This document shows positions 1 through 7,301 of a stretch of 45,588 nt of DNA, in pieces. The translations under genes and the position numbers were made by a program. Position 1 is the stretch's first letter; the number at the start of each line of letters is the position of its first letter. The DNA is from an uncultured Elusimicrobiales bacterium (GTDB taxonomy: Bacteria > Elusimicrobiota > Elusimicrobia > Elusimicrobiales > Elusimicrobiaceae). The notes under the pieces were generated by a model. That model did no database searches and was not told the DNA's origin. It saw only the letters and a program-made list of their open reading frames with translations. Location: the NCBI GenBank assembly GCA_944326765.1, contig CALVFE010000006.1:1-45588 (forward strand), written 5' to 3'.

Positions 1-113
1 GCGGAAATTTTATTGTTTGAGCGGAGCGAGTTATAAAATTTCCTGCCGCAAAGTGATTTTTATAGGACACGGGGCGGGCGCTTTTGGGTACTTTTTCCCG
101 CCGGAAAAAGTAC
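1..113. repeat. Intergenic palindromic element (two hairpins)
   Basis: Two perfect inverted repeats lie in noncoding DNA at the window edge. Arms GGAAATTTTAT at 3-13 and its complement at 33-43 enclose a 19-base loop. Arms GTACTTTTTCC at 88-98 and its complement at 103-113 enclose a 4-base loop. The sequence between them is GC-rich and has no credible ORF. The layout resembles REP-like dispersed intergenic elements, but only this one copy is visible, so calling it a repeat family is inference. The left end may continue outside the window. Confidence 0.45.
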
Positions 114-227
114 ATAAAATCATGGTTCATTCAACATACAACTTGGGCAAATAGGAAAACACCAAAAATTTTCTAAAAAAGTCAAAAGCCCGACTTTCTC
201 TTGCCGATTTCTTATTGAGGGGGAACA

Positions 228-265
228 AAAAACGCCGCTTAACCCTTTGGCTAAGCGGCGTTTTT
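228..265 (-). terminator. Intrinsic terminator downstream of def
   Basis: A 14-bp stem (228-241 with 252-265) rich in GC at its base is flanked by T-runs in both orientations. It lies 13 bases past the def stop codon, so it is the likely def terminator and may work in both directions. Confidence 0.85.
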
Positions 266-278
266 GAAACGGGAAAAA

Positions 279-803
279 TCAGTTCCAATCTTTACGCAAT
301 TTTTTGATGGCTTTTTTTACTTCCGGCTTCAAGGCGGGGTCCAACAGATCGATAAATAGTTTGCCGTCTAAATGATCTACTTCATGCTGAAAAGCTTTAG
401 CCAAAAGCCCGCAGGCGCGTTTGACTTGCTCCTGTCCGTTCTCATCTATATATTTAAGGGTTACATCGGTCGCTCGTTTAACCTCTGCCCACAAACCGGG
501 AAGGGAAAGACAGCCTTCTTCTTCTAATTTTTCCCCCCGTTTAGAAATAATTTCCGGATTAATGATAACGTAACGTTTTAAAGGAGCATTTTCTTCGGTC
601 GATTCCGGAATTAAAATAACAGCCAATCGATACTCCAGTCCGATCTGGTTGGCCGCCAATCCCACGCCGCGCACCGCCAAACAAGTTTCTTCCATATCTT
701 TCAGCAAGCTGGGCAAGATCGGTTCTATTGTTTTAAAATCAACGGGTTTTAATTTTTGGCGCAAGATGTTTTCGCCGTATTTTGTAACACGAAGAATAGC
801 CAT
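279..803 (-). CDS. def: Peptide deformylase
   Basis: A cytoplasmic metalloenzyme that removes the formyl group from the N-terminal methionine of nascent proteins. All three family motifs are present: GVGLAANQ at residues 46-53, EGCLS at 96-100 with the metal-binding Cys98, and HEVDH at 140-144 with the two His ligands and catalytic Glu. At 174 residues it has the normal length for the family. No Shine-Dalgarno sequence precedes the ATG. Instead an extended -10 (TGCTAAAAT on the minus strand, 810-818) ends six bases before the start, so the mRNA is probably leaderless. It appears to be monocistronic, with its own terminator, and the next gene upstream on the same strand ends 36 bases away. Confidence 0.97.
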   Translation of the reverse strand: MAILRVTKYGENILRQKLKPVDFKTIEPILPSLLKDMEETCLAVRGVGLAANQIGLEYRLAVILIPESTEENAPLKRYVIINPEIISKRGEKLEEEGCLSLPGLWAEVKRATDVTLKYIDENGQEQVKRACGLLAKAFQHEVDHLDGKLFIDLLDPALKPEVKKAIKKLRKDWN

Positions 804-809
804 ACGTTT

Positions 810-818
810 ATTTTAGCA
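810..818 (-). promoter_or_regulatory. Extended -10 promoter of def
   Basis: Minus-strand TGCTAAAAT ends six bases before the def ATG. No good -35 is seen. The spacing predicts transcription starting at or next to the start codon. Confidence 0.5.
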
Positions 819-838
819 TATTGGAACGGGTATGCGGC

Positions 839-2872
839 TTAACGTGTAAACCGGTAGGAAACTTCCCGTCCTTCCCACAAAATACGCAGGGTGACGGGAT
901 GTTTTAATTCTTGATCTTTTACGGCTCCCCACGTCATTACGGCGCGTTCAATTTGCGGATTAGCGCCATGACGGCCGGAGACTCCCATTACCACTTCTTC
1001 CGCGTCCGCTACGGCGGCGGCCTGCGCCATCGCATAATACGCATCGTTGGAATGAACCAGCACCGGCGTAACGGGCAACCCATATTTCTCCGCCAACAAA
1101 ATGACCGCCGTAAATACTTCCTGTTCATCGATTGCCGCCGAACGCATATCCTGGCGATACAGTATATTTTCCACCGGTTTGCAATAGAGCACGATGACGT
1201 CCGTTTCATCAGCGTTGGCCTTGCCAAGCACTTCTTCCAAGTGATATAAGTTTTCCGGATCCTTTACCGCCACCAAAATCCGATGAGACCGATCCAAATC
1301 GGCAAAAGCTTCTTTTAAATCGTCCACCGTTTCGGCGTTGATGCGTTCGCGATAGCCTTCTTCAAACATTGTATTAGCGCGCTTGGCGTTCAATCTCTCC
1401 GATAAAGAAAACACCGCAAACAAAAACGCCGTAAATCCCAAGCCGGCAATCGTGGCAATTTGTTTGGTAAACAAATTCACACACGCCACCGTAACCAACG
1501 CCCCGCACAATAAGATAAGCCCAATGGGAACATAATAGTTCTCGTATTTGATATTGAGCGGAAACATAAAATCGCGTTTTTGGGCGGCCTTTTTCCAGCG
1601 CAGCCGGATAATAGCGGATACTTCAAATACGAAACACCACATCACCCCAAACGCATACGCTTCCCCCAGCAAATACACATTCCCGCGGGAAAGCAAAATT
1701 ACCGCCACCTGAACGGCGGCAATCAGGTGAATAATATGGTAAGAAGTGCCAAACCGACGGTGGATTTTGCGGAACCAATCGGTCAGAATACCGTCTTCGG
1801 CAATGCGGTTCATCAGCGCGTTAGAACCGATGAGCGACGTATTTACCGCCCCCGAAAGCATCGCCACGCCGCAGATTACAATCATCGCCTGCATCAAAAG
1901 TTTCAGCAAATTCGGCCCGGCCATGCTCATCGCTAACCCAGCGAGCAAATTATCATTGTATTTCGTCGCGATGAGTTCCGGCGGAATAATTACCGCCGAT
2001 AGAAACGTCAGTCCGCCGGTAAACAAAAGCGCAAATCCAAAAATCAGCCATGCGGCTTTTTTTAGGTTTTGGGCTTTGGGATATTCAATTTCGCGATATA
2101 CCTGGGAAAGCGTTTCGATGCCGGATAAGGCCAACACGCTGTGTCCAAAGGCCATAATCATGCCCACCAACCCGATGGTTTGCATAAAATCGATACCGCC
2201 TGCCCAGCCCAATGATTCTTCCGAAAACGACAATTCTGTCGGCGGCAAATGTGCGCCGTTCAGCGCAATGGTAATAAAAGACCATATCGCCAACAAAAAA
2301 CAAATTGCCAGCGAAAAAGCAATAATTTTGGCACTTTTGGAACTGGACTCTTCAATTCCTTTTACGTTTTGCCGCCAAAAATACATCGTTACCAAAATGC
2401 CAAATCCGACCGCGATTATATTTCCAGGAAGCTCAAAATGGGCGCCTATTAATTCCAAAAAGGAATTCAGCAATCCGCTCAAATAATGCCCGGCTGTAAC
2501 GGCGCTGATAGGACCGGTCAGAATAAAATCAAAAATCAAGGCCGACGCCGCCAGCTTGGCGGCCGTATCTCCCAACCCTTCGCGAACAATTTTATAAGCG
2601 CCGCCCCGTACGAATAAAGAACACGCCTCCAGCTCCAACATTAAAAGCAATCCCGAAAACAGCATCACCGCCAAAATATACCACGGGAAAGCCGGCCCAA
2701 ACGCCCGCATGGCAATACCGCCGGCATAGAAAGCACTGGAACCAAAATCACACAGCACTACAGCGGCCGCTTTCCAGAAGGGAATAAACGTCAGCATAGC
2801 CGTAGTCAGCACAACGACTTTCTTCACGCGAGACGAACCGGAATGGTTTTCCGAAGGGGTATTCTTAGACAT
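839..2872 (-). CDS. APC-family amino acid permease with C-terminal UspA-like domain
   Basis: A predicted inner-membrane amino acid or amine transporter of the APC superfamily. About twelve hydrophobic segments fill residues 20-480, with family-like glycine-rich stretches in the first helix (CDFGSSAFYAGG) and near helix 3 (FVRGGAYKIVREGLG). After residue ~500 comes a soluble domain (SHRILVAVKDPEN, then a later VVMGVSGRHGAN) that resembles a universal-stress-protein nucleotide-binding fold, an arrangement found in other long APC permeases. It starts three bases after the stop of the EIIA-like gene, so the pair is translated from one message. The substrate cannot be read from sequence. The EIIA partner suggests control by phosphorylation, which is inference. 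Confidence 0.85.
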   Translation of the reverse strand: MSKNTPSENHSGSSRVKKVVVLTTAMLTFIPFWKAAAVVLCDFGSSAFYAGGIAMRAFGPAFPWYILAVMLFSGLLLMLELEACSLFVRGGAYKIVREGLGDTAAKLAASALIFDFILTGPISAVTAGHYLSGLLNSFLELIGAHFELPGNIIAVGFGILVTMYFWRQNVKGIEESSSKSAKIIAFSLAICFLLAIWSFITIALNGAHLPPTELSFSEESLGWAGGIDFMQTIGLVGMIMAFGHSVLALSGIETLSQVYREIEYPKAQNLKKAAWLIFGFALLFTGGLTFLSAVIIPPELIATKYNDNLLAGLAMSMAGPNLLKLLMQAMIVICGVAMLSGAVNTSLIGSNALMNRIAEDGILTDWFRKIHRRFGTSYHIIHLIAAVQVAVILLSRGNVYLLGEAYAFGVMWCFVFEVSAIIRLRWKKAAQKRDFMFPLNIKYENYYVPIGLILLCGALVTVACVNLFTKQIATIAGLGFTAFLFAVFSLSERLNAKRANTMFEEGYRERINAETVDDLKEAFADLDRSHRILVAVKDPENLYHLEEVLGKANADETDVIVLYCKPVENILYRQDMRSAAIDEQEVFTAVILLAEKYGLPVTPVLVHSNDAYYAMAQAAAVADAEEVVMGVSGRHGANPQIERAVMTWGAVKDQELKHPVTLRILWEGREVSYRFTR

Positions 2873-2875
2873 AGA

Positions 2876-3349
2876 CTAACGCGCCAGACGCGCGGCAACT
2901 TCGTCCGCCTGATTTAATGAAACCAATTCTTCAATAAATTCAGGTTTGAATTTTTCGGCCAAAGCAGAAAGCAACTGCAGATGTTGTTGAAAAAAAGCAG
3001 GTTTTGCTGGAGACAGAAATAAAAACATTACTCGAATGGGCAACTCGCAGCCGGAAGAGTCCCGCAGCGGTTTGCGCAATACCGCCACCGCGGCGGCGAA
3101 ATCCGTCAATTCTTCCAAACGCGCATGCGGAATAGAAAGCCCCGTGTCCAGCGTGGTGCTGATACCTTCTTCCCGTTTTAGCACCTGGGCGGTTACATCT
3201 GCCGGATCCAACTGCTTATACTCCCGGCAAACCAGTCGAATAAGCGCCTCTATCAATTCTTTTTTGCCCGGACAATCGTCCACCATCAATACGCGGGCGG
3301 GCGAAATCAAACTGCCCAGACTCATTTTACTTTGTTCATTTGGTAACAT
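2876..3349 (-). CDS. PTS EIIA type-2 (PtsN-like) domain protein
   Basis: A single EIIA domain of the fructose/nitrogen-PTS type (157 residues). The phosphorylatable histidine lies in the family context GLSIPHAR (His75). Because it sits alone, without EIIB or EIIC, and is coupled to an amino acid permease three bases downstream, a regulatory role like that of EIIA-Ntr is more likely than sugar uptake. The start MLPNEQSK gives a short N-terminal tail; a second methionine at residue 9 is also possible. No PTS EI or HPr gene lies in the window. Confidence 0.85.
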   Translation of the reverse strand: MLPNEQSKMSLGSLISPARVLMVDDCPGKKELIEALIRLVCREYKQLDPADVTAQVLKREEGISTTLDTGLSIPHARLEELTDFAAAVAVLRKPLRDSSGCELPIRVMFLFLSPAKPAFFQQHLQLLSALAEKFKPEFIEELVSLNQADEVAARLAR

Positions 3350-3429
3350 ATTCTTAAGTTTTTATGGTAGCAAATAACCCGCGGGAATGGCAAGCCGCCG
3401 AAAAACTTTCATTCTCTGTCTAAAAAAGC

Positions 3430-3443
3430 TAAAATACTTTATA
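3430..3443 (+). promoter_or_regulatory. -10 element directly before the TM0106-like nuclease
   Basis: TAAAAT at 3430-3435 ends eight bases before the ATG at 3444, and a second TATAAT overlaps the start itself at 3440-3445. No Shine-Dalgarno sequence is visible. This suggests a leaderless transcript; there is no convincing -35. Confidence 0.4.
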
Positions 3444-4934
3444 ATGACAGAGAGTGAAATCCAAGCTTTATTTGATGTTCTTTCCGCCGGACGTACGCCC
3501 GGAAAACAAGATTTTAACGCTTCCAAAATGTTTTCCCTGCTGGAAGATCCATTTAGTATTTGGTGTTCCTTTCACGCCCCCAAAGAAGAAGCCGTGGCCG
3601 AACCCAACCGCTATGAAAACCTAAAAATCCGTACCGACCGCAATACCCGCGACGAGTGGATCAAAAGCGAATTCCCAGGCGTTGTATTCGTGTCTGGGGA
3701 AAATGAATCGGAGCGTTTTAAAAACACCCTGTCTGCCATGGCGCGCGGCGAAAGCGCCATCGCCAACGCGTTGCTATGGAACCTTCCCGAAAATACATAC
3801 GGCAGCATTAATTTGCTGGTTCGCGCAGATACGGCGTCCAGTCTTTTCGGCGCTTACCACTATCATATTTTTCAATTCAAACGCGCCCACGATTTAAAAG
3901 AACATTATGCGCTGCAGGTTTGTTTGCTCAACCGAATTTTAGGCGAAACCCAACATTATACCCCCGCCGAAACGCGCGTTTTCCTAAAAGATCGCACAAT
4001 CCAAGTGCTCTATTTGGAACATCAAGAACGCTTGGAACGAGAACTGGGATTTTGGCGTAAAATTCGCGACGGGAAGGCTAAACCCGAAGCTCACAAACCG
4101 CCCAAGGCCGCCAGCGCGCCGTGGCGGGTGTACGCCAATAAAATAGTAGCTCAAACCAAAGATTTATTAATGCTGCCCGGCCTTAATACCGAAATGCGGC
4201 AATGTTTAAAAATTAACGATATCTTTAATACCGACGACGTGGCACACGCCGGACTGGAAAAACTGCGCGGCATTTTGGAAGAACCGCACGCAACAGACTC
4301 CTATTATAATGCCTTGGCCTACCTGCATAACCAACCGGTTCTGCGGGAAGCCGGACACTTTCCGCCCCCCGCCAAAAAGTACAATCTTTATTTTGATTTT
4401 GAAGCCACCGAAACTTTTACCAAAGACAATGTTTCCTTCGTTTATTTAATTGGAATTTGGGATAAAGAAGAAAATAAATACGTCAGCTTTGTAGCCAAAA
4501 CCCCCGAAGAAGAAATCAAAATTTTCGAACAGTTTTACCATTATGTAAAAGATTTTGCGGATACCGCTCTCTACCACTGGACGGAATATGAAGTAAAAAA
4601 GATGAAAAATCTGGCCGCCAAAAACCCCCAAGATGCGGACAAACTAAAAGCCTTATGCAATATCTGCTATGACCTGAAAGTCGCCGTAAACAAACAATTC
4701 TATCTGCCCGCGCCCAGTTTTTCCTTAAAAGCCGCCGCGCCGGCATTTGGGTTTAATTGGCGGCAGGACGACTGCGGTGCAATGGACAGCATGGTGTATT
4801 TTACCAGTTGGCTTAAAACCGGAAATGACGAACTGCTCAAGAAAGTACTCATGTACAACGAAGACGACTGTAAAGCCATGCTGGATTTGGAAGACAAATT
4901 AAAAGAGGCCCAGGTGCTGGAGTTCAAAAAATGA
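3444..4934 (+). CDS. TM0106-family RecB-like nuclease with RNase H-like (YprB) C-terminal domain
   Basis: A putative nuclease of unknown substrate (496 residues). The N-terminal half resembles PD-(D/E)xK/RecB-type modules, with a conserved-looking stretch near residues 120-180 (GAYHYHIFQFKRAH followed by QVCLLNRILGE). The C-terminal ~190 residues fit the RNase_H_2 / YprB fold: FDFEAT near residue 318 supplies the D-x-E pair, YHWTEYE lies midway, and YNEDDCKAM near residue 472 carries the last acidic residues. The ATG at 3444 is preferred over an upstream in-frame ATG at 3387, because residues encoded before 3444 look non-homologous and overlap the promoter. It overlaps the next gene by four bases (ATGA). 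Confidence 0.75.
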   Translation: MTESEIQALFDVLSAGRTPGKQDFNASKMFSLLEDPFSIWCSFHAPKEEAVAEPNRYENLKIRTDRNTRDEWIKSEFPGVVFVSGENESERFKNTLSAMARGESAIANALLWNLPENTYGSINLLVRADTASSLFGAYHYHIFQFKRAHDLKEHYALQVCLLNRILGETQHYTPAETRVFLKDRTIQVLYLEHQERLERELGFWRKIRDGKAKPEAHKPPKAASAPWRVYANKIVAQTKDLLMLPGLNTEMRQCLKINDIFNTDDVAHAGLEKLRGILEEPHATDSYYNALAYLHNQPVLREAGHFPPPAKKYNLYFDFEATETFTKDNVSFVYLIGIWDKEENKYVSFVAKTPEEEIKIFEQFYHYVKDFADTALYHWTEYEVKKMKNLAAKNPQDADKLKALCNICYDLKVAVNKQFYLPAPSFSLKAAAPAFGFNWRQDDCGAMDSMVYFTSWLKTGNDELLKKVLMYNEDDCKAMLDLEDKLKEAQVLEFKK

Positions 4935-5722
4935 AAAAAGAATCGGCTGTGTTGAAGCAATGTTTGCAAGCGGCTGGCCGGGTTGTACGAAATCACTTTG
5001 GGAAAGTAGGATATGAATTAAAAGGAAAAGCGAACCTGGTTACCAAAGCGGATTTTGCCAGCCAAAAAACCATTTTATCTCTGCTGCGCAAAAATTTTCC
5101 CCAGTATGATTATCTGGCCGAAGAAGACGGCGTGAAAAATACCGGATCGGATTACACCTGGGTAATCGATCCTATCGACGGCACTACCAATTTTGCACAT
5201 ACTTTTCCCCAATGCAGCATTTCCATTGCCCTGTTCTATAAGAATGAACCTGTTTTAGGCGGCGTAAGCAACCCCATAACCGGAGAAACCTTCTTGGCAC
5301 AAAAAGGAAAAGGAGCTACCTTAAACGGGAAGAAAATTCATGTTTCTAAAACTGCCAAGCTGGAACAATCTTTGCTCGTAACAGGCTTTCCCTACAACCG
5401 TTTTACCCGCATGCCGGAACTATTGGGACGATTTGAAAGCTTTTTAAACTCCTGCCATGATGTGCGCCGCTTGGGATCGGCGGCGTTGGACTTATGTTGG
5501 CTGGCAGCCGGCAGAATCGACGGCTATTGGGAAGACAATTTAAACCCTTGGGACGTAGGAGCCGGCGTTTTAATTTTGCAGGAAGCCGGCGGGAAAGTAA
5601 CGGATTATTCCGGCAAAAAATACAAGAACATCTTCGATTACGGGCACACGCTATTGGCCAGCAACGGAAAAATTCACAAACAGATGATCCAAATTATCGA
5701 ACGGATCAACTCTCTTGCATAA
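4931..5722 (+). CDS. suhB: Inositol monophosphatase family protein (SuhB-like)
   Basis: A magnesium-dependent, lithium-sensitive-type phosphatase family member (263 residues) acting on inositol phosphate or related sugar phosphates. The metal-binding motifs are intact: EED at 64-66, WVIDPIDGTTNF at 77-88 with Asp80 and Asp83, and NPWDVGAG near the C-terminus. It overlaps the preceding nuclease gene by four bases, so the two are translationally coupled. The functional link to a nuclease is unclear. In Proteobacteria SuhB also binds RNA polymerase antitermination complexes, but that role cannot be judged here. Confidence 0.9.
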   Translation: MKKESAVLKQCLQAAGRVVRNHFGKVGYELKGKANLVTKADFASQKTILSLLRKNFPQYDYLAEEDGVKNTGSDYTWVIDPIDGTTNFAHTFPQCSISIALFYKNEPVLGGVSNPITGETFLAQKGKGATLNGKKIHVSKTAKLEQSLLVTGFPYNRFTRMPELLGRFESFLNSCHDVRRLGSAALDLCWLAAGRIDGYWEDNLNPWDVGAGVLILQEAGGKVTDYSGKKYKNIFDYGHTLLASNGKIHKQMIQIIERINSLA

Positions 5723-5772
5723 AAGTGATTTTGGTGTGGAACCTATTTTTTGTTTCTATCCTCTGCTATGTG

Positions 5773-5781
5773 TGATATAAT
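5773..5781 (+). promoter_or_regulatory. Extended -10 promoter upstream of ACT-domain gene
   Basis: TGATATAAT at 5773-5781 is a perfect extended -10. A weak TTGTTT lies upstream at 20-bp spacing. The predicted transcript has a leader of about 25 bases. Confidence 0.55.
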
Positions 5782-5813
5782 TTTAGTAAGGGTTTTTTAA
5801 AAAAGGGGTTTGC

Positions 5814-6224
5814 ATGGCGATCAGTGTGGTAAAACAATACAGCGTATTTTTGATTAATGAACCAGGCGCGCTGAAAAATTTTGCCGAGTTGTTCGTACGC
5901 GAGAATGTGGACGTTATTGCCATTTCTCAAGACGTGCGTTATGACGCGGCCGTCGTACGTTTAGCCGTTAAGTACGACCAAGAAATCAGCCATGCGCTGA
6001 CGAAGGCCGGATTTACCAGCGTTAAAACCGACGCTATCTGTTTAGACGCCCCCAACCGAGTGGGACTCATACGCGATATCGGTTCCGTTTTATCGGGGCA
6101 CGGCATTAACATTACCACCATTTACGGTACGGCCGGCGCCGGCACCGATACTCGTTGGATTATTGTGGTAAATGATATTACCAAAGCATTAAACGCGCTG
6201 GAAACCTCTGGTATTTTCAATTAA
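5814..6224 (+). CDS. Tandem ACT-domain protein
   Basis: A 136-residue protein made of two ACT folds, roughly 5-68 and 72-134. The first begins with YSVFLINEPGALKNFAELF and the second with DAPNRVGLIRDIGSVL, both the ACT pattern of a strand followed by a glycine-containing loop and helix. There is no catalytic domain. Stand-alone double-ACT proteins usually bind amino acids and act as regulators or sensors. The ligand is unknown. It has its own promoter and a strong terminator at 6239-6291, so it is a single-gene unit. Confidence 0.85.
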   Translation: MAISVVKQYSVFLINEPGALKNFAELFVRENVDVIAISQDVRYDAAVVRLAVKYDQEISHALTKAGFTSVKTDAICLDAPNRVGLIRDIGSVLSGHGINITTIYGTAGAGTDTRWIIVVNDITKALNALETSGIFN

Positions 6225-6238
6225 GTTATTTTCAAGAA

Positions 6239-6291
6239 AAGATACAAAAAACGCCGGCGGCGGAAGCGGCGGGATTTTTGTATCTTTTTTT
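6239..6291 (+). terminator. Intrinsic terminator after ACT-domain gene
   Basis: A long stem begins with AAGATACAAAAA (6239-6250) paired to TTTTTGTATCTT (6275-6286), encloses a GC-rich inner part and is followed by a T-run. Confidence 0.85.
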
Positions 6292-6394
6292 CCATTAAAA
6301 CACCAGAACTTCTTTAACCCGTTTCAGCAGTGAGCAACCAACCTATTTTTCGTCGTTCTTCTGCTTTTTTGTTTTCTTAATAAACAGCCATAAA

Positions 6395-6423
6395 AAAGCC
6401 CGGCCGATAATCGGCCGGGCTTT
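6395..6423 (-). terminator. Intrinsic terminator of the rlmN-queC operon
   Basis: A 13-bp stem, AAAGCCCGGCCGA paired across a three-base loop, is followed on the minus strand by a T-run. It lies 17 bases past the stop of the exported coiled-coil gene and ends the five-gene minus-strand operon. Confidence 0.85.
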
Positions 6424-6439
6424 CTCCATTATTTTCAAA

Positions 6440-6952
6440 TCAACGCAGTTCTTTTTCGGCTTCCTTCATTTGTTTTTTCCATTTTTTCTGGGCGGCCTTG
6501 TGTTTCCGTTCCGCCTCGCCGGAGAGAAGTTCTTCCACCCGCCGAGCTTTGATTTGATCTAAATTTTTCTCATCTTCCTGCAATTTGGCTTCCCAATTAT
6601 CCAGGTTAACCCGTTCTGCAGCGATACGCGCTTTTACATACGCCACCCCGGCATCTACGCTTTGTGAAACGACTTCCGCAATTTCCGCTTTAATAGCCGG
6701 TTTTTCGGACTGCGAAGCTTTGCGATATTGTTTTACCAATTTTTTAATCCGTTTCTGGCGGTTTTTAAAAGCCTTTTTTTCTTCGGCCGGAGTTTGCTTA
6801 AAAGATTTTGCTTTTTTAGCAGCAGGCAGCATCGTTGGAACCGACGCTCCTTTTTCCGAACCCGACGGGATTGACGCAGCCGCCGTTTGATCCGCCGCAA
6901 AAGAAATACCCGTCATGCTCAGCAACGACAACAATAAGATGATTTTCTTCAT
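6440..6952 (-). CDS. Exported lysine-rich coiled-coil protein, unknown function
   Basis: A signal peptide (MKKIILLLSLLSMTGISFA, cleavage before ADQ) is followed by an Ala/Pro linker and a highly charged, helical, probably coiled-coil body rich in Lys, Glu and Ala to the C-terminus. No known enzymatic motif is seen. The start at 6952 is fixed by a strong Shine-Dalgarno sequence (GAGGAGG) and the signal peptide. A longer in-frame reading into the SMR gene is rejected. It is the last gene of the operon, 11 bases after the SMR transporter. A periplasmic chaperone-like or scaffold role is possible but not supported by any specific motif. Confidence 0.75.
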   Translation of the reverse strand: MKKIILLLSLLSMTGISFAADQTAAASIPSGSEKGASVPTMLPAAKKAKSFKQTPAEEKKAFKNRQKRIKKLVKQYRKASQSEKPAIKAEIAEVVSQSVDAGVAYVKARIAAERVNLDNWEAKLQEDEKNLDQIKARRVEELLSGEAERKHKAAQKKWKKQMKEAEKELR

Positions 6953-6963
6953 ATTTCCTCCTC

Positions 6964-7299
6964 TCAATGGGAAACCGTTTTCGAAAATAAATTCATTACG
7001 GCCACCCCTACTATAATTAATCCCATTCCCAGTAAAGCGGGGAAATCCGGGCGTTCTTTGAAAACGACCAATCCAACCAGCACCGTCAGTACGGTTCCCA
7101 CGCCTGCCCAAATAGCATACGCCACCCCCAACGACATTCCCTTCAGCGTCAATCCCAACAGCCAAAACGAACCGGCATACGCCGCCGCAGTCATCACGGC
7201 CCACGCCGGGACGGTAAATCCGCGGGAAGCTTTCAGAGCGCTGGTTCCAGCGATTTCACACACAATGGCTCCGGCCAAAAACAAATAATATCTCCACAT
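6964..7299 (-). CDS. Small multidrug resistance (SMR) family transporter, EmrE-like
   Basis: A 111-residue, four-helix membrane protein. It has the essential membrane-embedded glutamate (Glu15 in CEIAGTSALKAS) and the YAIWAGVGTV signature with Trp64, close to EmrE. In this family a dual-topology dimer exchanges cationic drugs, quaternary amines or polyamines for protons. The GTSALK and FKERPD regions look more like the EmrE/QacE branch than the guanidinium (Gdx/SugE) branch, but substrate assignment is tentative. It starts two bases after the stop of the ComB-QueC fusion gene, so it is co-translated. Confidence 0.9.
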   Translation of the reverse strand: MWRYYLFLAGAIVCEIAGTSALKASRGFTVPAWAVMTAAAYAGSFWLLGLTLKGMSLGVAYAIWAGVGTVLTVLVGLVVFKERPDFPALLGMGLIIVGVAVMNLFSKTVSH

Positions 7300-7301
7300 A
7301 A

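Noticed and set aside
1746..2486. 246-residue plus-strand frame opposite the permease gene
   Set aside because: Antisense shadow of a membrane-protein gene; its codons simply mirror the hydrophobic helices.
6953..7204. N-terminal extension of the exported coiled-coil protein
   Set aside because: It overlaps the SMR transporter gene in another frame, and the internal start has both a signal peptide and a strong ribosome-binding site.
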